From: Bombyx mori
Taxonomy: Eukaryota; Arthropoda; Insecta; Lepidoptera; Bombycidae
Length of the DNA: 64,000 bases
Reading direction: 5' to 3'
Assembly: GCF_030269925.1 (NCBI RefSeq)
Contig: NC_085116.1
Coordinates: 10,850,001 to 10,914,000 of the forward strand
The notes under the pieces are model-generated. The model searched no databases and was not told the origin of the DNA. It was given only the letters and a program-made list of their open reading frames with translations. The position numbers and the translations under genes were made by a program. Shown one piece after another: positions 27,201 to 36,200 of this stretch (within the stretch, counting starts at the first letter, position 1; every line of letters begins with the position of its first letter).

Positions 27201-30200
27201 CAATTTAAAAAAAACCCATTATATTTGAGATAAGTTATAGCATTTTTTATGAAGCCAATCTCATCACGCAAAACACACAAAATGAAAATTGAATAAATTT
27301 TATACCGACCTGTCGTCAGAGCGGGGGTCCACTCCTGTTCGCCCGTAGCCCCCCACAGCAGCGCGAGCGACGCATTGTTGGTCGTGGAGGGAGTCCCCCC
27401 GGACACGCCGAGCACGGCTAACGTTCCTGACGCACTTATCATGCGTTTCCGCGACATAATGTTGCCTGTTACAAAAACGTTACAAACATTCCTAGATACC
27501 GTGGTATAGATTAGTTTACTGATATCTATCCATTAGGTTCGGTTTTTTTAACTATGCTGATAGCCATGAGAGACTATTTCAGCTTCTGTAACTAAACTGA
27601 GACCTTAGAACTTATGTATCAAGGTGGATGGCGCGTAACCACCAGGTGGGCTGTGAGTTCGTCCACCCATCTAAGCAATAAAAAAATAAGCTTCACTCTA
27701 GCGTTTAGGTGAGCTCTCAGGGCTCAAACCGGAAGTGTTGCAACACTGGCCCTAGCAAGAGCAGTCCTTCGCAGAATTTACCACCGGATCGGAAACGCGA
27801 CCCACTGAGAAAATCCGGCGAGAAAGTTAGCGGGCTGTGTCTATGGGTTAATTTACTCGCCGAGCCCTTCATTGAAGGCGATTAGGTCGGACGCACATTG
27901 CGCACACTCACCGTCAACCTGATATATAGAATGGTTGTTGTTTAATATCGAGGAACCATTATCCTTTGGTGTGTTACTTTCGCAGCGATGCTCTTCGTTG
28001 CGGGCCGGCTCGCCAGCGGGACGGGCCTGGTAGTGATGTTGCTGTATCAATACGCCAGTTGGACCTGAGAATTTTAATTGCATTATATTTGGTCTGAGGA
28101 TCACGTTCGGTTTTAGTTTAATTTTTTTTATTAATATATGGGGAAATGAGATTACGATCCATCTGGTGGTAAGTGCTTATCGGACCTCAAAGGCACAACA
28201 TCAATATATTATTTTTACACACTGTGGTTCAAAATACATAATATAATTCACCAAAATACTAATAACAATTTCATTCAATTATGCCGGCACTTAATGTAGA
28301 CTTCAAGATCACAATTCACTACTGTCGCTTCATTTCTGGTGTTCCGTTAGCTGTTAAACTTTATATCTATTCAACGCTTTTGCAATTTAGATGACATACC
28401 TAAAATTTTCCAGAAAATTTCCAGAAAGTAAAGACAGTACTTACTAGTAGTTTCGGTAATCGTTTTCGCTACTTCTAACAGATGGCGTTACTCGTATTGG
28501 CATAACATTTGACCTACCTCGTACTTTGACTCATACATACGCGTACGAGTTCACAAGACGCCCTCACACCGGTAAAAATGACTTTGACAGGTGTCAATAA
28601 TTGAATTAGGGACTTCAACTAACCTTTCGGAAATATATGCGTCCACCTTCGACGGTTACTGGTCAGTTTGACAGTGACATGCGAGGGATCGAAGGGGTTG
28701 ATGAGTGCCCTGCCCGTCCTGATAACGGGCTTGATTGAAGATATCGAACTGCGCGGCGAGAGTCGGTTCGTCGACATCGGCGAGTCCGTTGTGTCACTGC
28801 CCGCGTCGTAGCCTGCGGACTTGTCTGAAAACCAATCCACGGCGACCTATTAAATTAAATCACTTTAGCGATAAAAAAACTTTCGTTTTCAGGCACTATG
28901 GGATGTGCGATGAAAAGACTCCACGCAGTTTGCCGAACTCCGCCCAGCCCAGTTGGATGCTTCTCTTGACTTCCCTCTCCAAGCTGTGTTTACCCATCTG
29001 CAGCGTCTGCCCGAGGTATAAGTATTATATATATAACGTGGGACGCCCCCTGGCTAGGTGGTGCGATGACCTCCGAACGGTGGCCGGCAAGAAGTGGATG
29101 GAGAACCGTAGACGGGGCTCAGTGGTGTGGATTGGGAGAGGCCTATGTCCAGAAGTGGACGACTGTGGGCTGTTGATGATGATGATGATGATGATGAGCG
29201 ATAAAAGAAAAAACCGTAACTAGCCATGTATACGATATTGATTAAAATTCAATTTCGACGATTAGTACCTTATTAGTCCATGATCAAAAAATGATGAAAA
29301 CCAGTTTTTGAAAACTGGCAAAGTGTAAAATGAAAATAATCATCGCGACATTTAAATAATAAATAGTTTTTTTTAAATATATTAATTACTACTATACTAG
29401 CGAACCCAACAGACGGCCTGTACACACGTCTTATATCTGAAAATTACCAACTTTTTTAAATAAGCTTCGGTTTGAAAAAAAATTTACAAAAAGAAGTTAT
29501 TACAATACTGAATTGAATCTGAATCTAAGCAATTCCCGAACCCACTTGAATACACACAAAAATCGTTCAAACGTTTGGGAACAGTCCACTAACATACACA
29601 CACACACAAAAGAATTATATTTTATGTTTATATTTTATATTATGAGTTATTTTATGATATGATGTTTATATTTATGAAAATGTCATATTATTATGTATTT
29701 TGTACGTCCATGCAGGTTGTAAGATAATGATTGTACGTGTACCACTGCTCTTAATTATTCTGAAACTAAAATTACTGTATTCATAGTGACATGTGTTGCC
29801 ACAAATGCTTGTCAGGTGTTTAACAGTTCACCAAATGGGTTTTATATATATGTAGGATTTAATTATTTAATTATTACTAACATTTCTAATTATTGTAAAA
29901 CATTTCTGAACGAGTGAAAGATTCTGAACGCATGATGTGTGAAAGGGACGGATGTAGCTCTAGTTCGCTCTCTCGCACGACGCCGCCATTAGGAGTAAGA
30001 CGTGTTCAAAGTGCTCTCTAAGAATTAAATAAAAAGTATTGTGAAACCCTAGAAAAGAGTATTTCATTTAGACCCACACCTACAATTTCTCGCCCGGGAT
30101 ACTCAGGAATATCAGGGTCTAAATGATTTAACGTATCTACGCATATTTTACGAAGTTGTCGCGTGGTGTGAACAACGCCGCGGCCGCCATACTTAACCTG

Positions 30201-33200
30201 CGCCGACGCCACGCCGCCGGTTACATTTTTCAAAGACGAAAGACGCATTTATACGACGATATACGACGATTCTGCACGATGGCGGAGAGCAAAAACGACG
30301 ATAGCAAGAATTTATTTTACACGATGGACGCTGTGCCAAAGTTCACGGGTGATGACATCACGTACTCTTCTGCGAAGTGGACACAAGATCTCGACGATAA
30401 TGCCGATATATTTGGGTGGAGCCAGCAGCAGAAACTCATTATAGCGCGACGATGTTTAGCTGGAACAGCAGAATTATGGCTAAAAAGCGAAAAAACTTTC
30501 AGAAGTTACGAAGAACTAAAAGTGGCTTTGATGAAGGAATTCCCTGAGGTGATAAACAGTAAACAAATGCATGAGACAATGAGCAGACGGAAAAAACAAC
30601 CCAATGAGTCGTTTTATCAATATATGCTCGTAATGAAAGAACTCGGAAAAAGAGCTAAGTTTCCGGATTACGTCGCGATTCAGTATATAATCGACGGAAT
30701 ATCTGACTATGAATCTAACAAGTTGTTATTTTACGGGGTAACGTCGTATTCTGTGCTCAAGGAGAAATTAGTATTATATGAAAGTTTCAAAGAGAAGTCC
30801 AAAAAAAGTGTTGATACCATGAGACGAGGTCAGCGAGACACGGCGGTAATGCCTAGACAGGTTCATCGATGTTACAATTGTGGTGAAAGAGGGCACCTAT
30901 CTAATTCCTGCCGCAGAGGTATCAAATGCTTCAAGTGCAACGGGTTCGGGCACAAGGGTACGGAGTGCCGCGCATCACAAGGTATGGAAGCTAAAAAAGC
31001 ATCAAATAATTATTATGGAGGAGGTGATGAACAAGATCGGCGATCTATGTTTGTTCGACAGCAGGAGGACGACGAGAAGAACGAGAACGAACTATACGAA
31101 CGTGAGCAATGCGATTTAAAAGAGCAAGTGAGTGATATGCCAAATTTTAGTTGTCAACAACTAAATCATATTGTTTCGTCAAATTTATTAAATGTAAACA
31201 AACGTGATTCTATAAACATGAGTGTAAAATCAGTAAAAGTTGGTAACTATGTGACTAATTGTTTAATTGACACAGGTAGCGACTTAAATTTAATAACTTT
31301 TGATTTGTTTACAAAACTAAAATGCGAGTACATACCAGAAAAAATGTTGCTTACTGGGTTAGGAAGCTCTAAGGTATATTCGATTGGTAAGTTCGACACA
31401 GATTTAACTATTGACAGTCACAGATATAGTATTAATTTGTATATTGTACCTACAGGTGGAATACCATATGATGTAATACTGGGTCAACAATTTTTAGTAA
31501 ATACTATCACAGTTATTGACAAGGGTTTGGTTGAGGTCAGGCCTCCTTGTTATGACATATCGTATCAAAATGCTATCTGTCTATCTTCTAGTAGCAATGA
31601 CCAGTGTACAGCGGTGAGGGAAATTATTGACAGTTACACACCTTTGAAGACTAAAGATGCACCTATCAGGCTGAAGATTGTGTTGAAGGATGATGTACCA
31701 GTTTCACAAAGACCAAGACGACTAGCCATCACTGAAGAACAGTTAGTTAAGCAGCATGTTGATGCATTGAGCAGAAACATACTTTTCACTGACCGAGGTA
31801 CAGCATTCACAGGCAGTGAGTTCCGAGAATATTGTGAAGAAGAAGACATCGAACATGTTACAATCACTACTGGAATACCTCGTGGAAATGGCCAAGTAGA
31901 ACGCATGAACAGTATTATTATTTCTGCGTTGACAAAGATGTGTATTGAAGAACCTGGTCACTGGTACAAATATACAAGCAAACTACAACAAGTGATAAAC
32001 AGCACATACCAGCGGGCAATCTGTACTACGCCATTCGAACTGTTAACAGGAGTGAAACTTAAACTGAAAGAAGATTTATCAATTTTAGAATATTTAGAAG
32101 AAGAAAATAGATTGCAATTTATGAATAGGAGAGAAGAAGCACGAAGAGAAGCCAAAGCTCAAATTTTAAGAATGCAAGAGGAGAATAGAAAGACTTATAA
32201 TAAACGACGTAAAGTAGGAGAAATGTACAAGGTTGGAGATCTTGTAGCTATTCAAAGGACACAATTTGGGAACGCCCTAAAATTGAAACCTAAATTTTAT
32301 GGACCATATCGCATCACTAGGGAAATGGGGAAAGGTCGATATGAGGTCGAAAAAATAGACAGAAGCAAAGATGGGCCAGTACGAACTACATCAGCATTAG
32401 ATTTCATGAAGAGGTGGCCTTGACTCAATCTAACTCTGGTCTGAGTGTTTAGGTGCATTGTAACACTACACTGTTTGTTTATTTTAGGTTGATCTAGTAT
32501 TTACATTGCTCATTTTGTTATTGAATAAGTAACTGTGAATAATTATTATGCATTGCTGTTCTCTGTGTCATTGTAACTTGTTTGCCTCTAAACTGATAGT
32601 TTAAACCTACTGTTTTTGTTGTGTTATGTACTAAGTAAGAGTAATTACTATTTGTTTTTATTAGCTGTGTGCAGAGTTATAGCATGATTGTTTGTAATAG
32701 GTAGTATAAGGTTTAACTAAAAATATTTTTGTAGCGTTATTATTGTGTAAAAATGTTTAGAAAAAAAAAAAATTTGCATAGTAGTAGTATTAGGTAAATT
32801 AAGGTAAAGTTAGAGATTTTATTTTTGTTATTTTTATTTTTAATTCATAAGAACTATTTTATTATCTCAGTACTTTCAGTCTGAGGCCAGACTGATGTGC
32901 AGGAAGGCCGAGTTGTAGGATTTAATTATTTAATTATTACTAACATTTCTAATTATTGTAAAACATTTCTGAACGAGTGAAAGATTCTGAACGCATGATG
33001 TGTGAAAGGGACGGATGTAGCTCTAGTTCGCTCTCTCGCACGACGCCGCCATTAGGAGTAAGACGTGTTCAAAGTGCTCTCTAAGAATTAAATAAAAAGT
33101 ATTGTGAAACCCTAGAAAAGAGTATTTCATTTAGACCCACACCTACATATATATATATATATATATCAAAATTTACTTGGTACATTAAATTGGTCTATAT

Positions 33201-36200
33201 AATTATGTTCTCATAATCACATCAAGCTAGATAGGTTGTGACCGCATTTGGCTGTAAAGTGTCAAATATTCATCTCTTTTGTGATATATATATTAATGGA
33301 ACTGGCACAGAGAGAGAGAGAACATACTTTATTGTACACCAAAACACAATTAACATTAGAAAACAGTCAAGAAGTAGATTTGTACAATAAATAGGTAGGC
33401 ACATACTTCCAGAAGTCAAAAGATCTCCAAGGCTATGATGGATGTCCGGATCCGACATTTTTCTGTGATGCAAAGTAGAAGCTGGAGGGCTCCTACGATT
33501 TAAGCCTTCTAAACCCGCCACAGAAGTTTTCTTAGTCCTGGCGACCCTTTGTACCCTGTAAATGTGAAAATCAAATTGATATATTGTTTCCTGTTATGAT
33601 GGATGATTTTATGATAATAAATGTGAATTCTAATCACATAAAAAGAGGCAATAATTAATGGAATATTTAGATTTATAAAAAAAAACATAATTTGAATTCT
33701 TACCGTGTGCTGTGAGCGGGGGGTAACTGAAAAACTTGCGCGTCGTATGCATCATAATCAAATATAGAATTGTGCATACATTCATCTTCTTTCAACAATT
33801 TACCTTTCCTCTCATCTTCATACATTTTACGTAATGGTTCTTGGCTCTTTCGTGGAGGCAATTTAATTCTTGGTATGAAATTGGAATAAGCCACTTTTTT
33901 ATTTGTAGAATAAAATGATAGATTAATCCAATGTGGCATCGAATAATCATCAATTGAATTCAAATTATTGTCTTTATTGTGGAACTTTAGTAAAGGCACA
34001 GCATGCAGAGGTTGTTCTCCTACACAAACTAAGTCACTGCCAACACCATTGTCAATGATTCTTTGTTTTGTAACATTAGTCAGTTCTCTGTCGACTTCAA
34101 ATACACCTACTCCTGGGGTTATTACCACACTCAGCTGCCCCGTTCTGTCGAAACATCTATCCAGGTAATGTTTTTCGAATACTGCAAAAAATAACAGGGA
34201 TAATATTTGTTTTAGCTTTGATGGTTCATTAGAGATCCAAGGGAGTCGATGGAGTGAAAGTAAAAAGACAATGATGTCACGGTTCATTTTTAAGGATTTA
34301 TTTTGTGTTAGATTTTTTTAATTTGTCAAGATCTAACTTATTAATTTGTGTGGGTTACTCATATCAAACAATGCAACTATGGAAGTGTAGAAAACTTGCA
34401 GTTGACTTCAATTATTCTAAATAAATCATTATGTTACAGGTGTTCGAACACACCACTTTGTGAAACTAATCTCAAATATCATTTAAGGATAATTACACTT
34501 AGTAGGGTATTGTGAACCAAAAGATCATATGTGGTATTGGTAGGTACCACCATCTTGCCTATTTCTGCCGTGATGCAGTAATGCGTTTCGGTTTGAAGGG
34601 TGGGGCAGCAGTTGTAACTATACTGAGACCTTAGAGTTTATCTCAAGGTGGGTGGCGCATTCACGATGTAGATGTCTATGGGCTCCAGTAACCACTTAAC
34701 ACCAGGTGGACTGTGAGCTCGTCCACCCATCTAAGCAATTATCAAAATGAGTGGCACTGTTTACGTTGTATCTATGGACTCCATAACTAATAATATCATC
34801 TAGAGTGAGTGCTAGTTCATACAACAACAATAAAAATCAGTAATTAATAAAATGAATGGTATTTGTTCAGAAATCATTAATCAATAATTCATAAATCTAT
34901 AAGCTTTTAAATACCATTCAAACTCATGTTAAGGACTTCTAGGAAATTTCCTTGTGCAGCAGTGGAGTTTATTGCTGTGGGTATGTCCATGTTAGGCCTT
35001 TCATGGTACTGAAGCACAATCTTTTGATAATCAGTAAAGAGTCTTCTTAATTGTAGTAGTACATTTGACCAGTCTTCATATCTCTCATTTTGTACTGCAA
35101 CCCTGAACAAAGAGGAAAATACATTTTTTTCATTTAACTTGTTCTTTTTAAATTATAATGCTTGCCATTTATTACCTGTAAAAGTCTTCATAAAATCTCC
35201 CCCTGTAATCTTTTTGCAAGCACTCTTGCATATGTTGAGGAAATTCTTCTAAAGACTTAGCTTTATAAAAAGTTCTTGAAAAGAGAACTATGGTTACTTC
35301 ATGATTACTGCCATTTTTCTGTAATTAACAATATGTTTATTGAAGTATATTATTATGAATTTGAGCTCAAATGCATTATTATATTATTTAAATTTTATTA
35401 CCTTCCATTTGGCAAACAAATCAGCGAGGAAACCATTAACTGCCTTTTCAAAGTACAGATCACCATGGATGTCAAAATCCCACATTTCAGAAGACATTTG
35501 AATGAAGAGGTAGACCATTGAAGTTGATGATCTGAACACTATTTTTGTGTCTTCAGTGATTACCCCACAAGCAACTCTGTCCCCTTGTGACCACATTTCA
35601 TATACTTGACATCTAATTGCACCACCACAATATTCTATCTTCTTGTTTAAATAAACGCAGGTGCTTACCTGGTGTAAATATTTTCAGAAATTTATATAAA
35701 ACAGACAAATAATTCTGTGATATTCTGAGGCAAAACTCTTTTAGTTAGTAGCTTAATTTTTTTTTTCAAGTCATTGACATAATTCAATTTCCTTTCATAT
35801 TTAATCTTACATTTTTATTGTTATTAAATAAAAGTTACATTTATAGTAAGAGTTAGTACAATTTTAATAGTCAATGAAGACCTTAGTCTTCTGTGACCAT
35901 GAAAACTGAAAAATATTCCAAATATTAGCAATAAAATAATGACAATAAAATTAAAGTGTTTAAACCATAATAGTATTACAATGAAATTTATAGTGTTTTA
36001 AATATTACTAATTTTTATTTCCATAAATGGGTGAATGTGCTCATAAGCCCTGGAAGTGTCAAGTGGTTACTGGAACCCTTACAAATGTCACTATGCCCCC
36101 ACCCACTTTGAAACATGATATCTAAGTCTCTATTGTTTTCACAGCTTTTTTTATAATCCTACTTCTTCATCATAAAGTTTTTTATGAACACAAAGTAAAT

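Larger units (their letters stand above)
29851..33147 (+). mobile_element. Ty3-type LTR retrotransposon, internally deleted, in an Iml1 intron
   Basis: Two 234-bp LTRs (29851-30084 and 32914-33147) begin TGTAG and end CTACA. I see no difference between them, so the insertion is recent. The flanks are a TATA-type repeat on both sides, consistent with a 4-6 bp target duplication. Between the LTRs is a single ORF fusing Gag, protease and part of integrase, with reverse transcriptase, RNase H and the first half of integrase missing. No primer-binding site could be assigned. It is antisense to Iml1. Confidence 0.92.
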
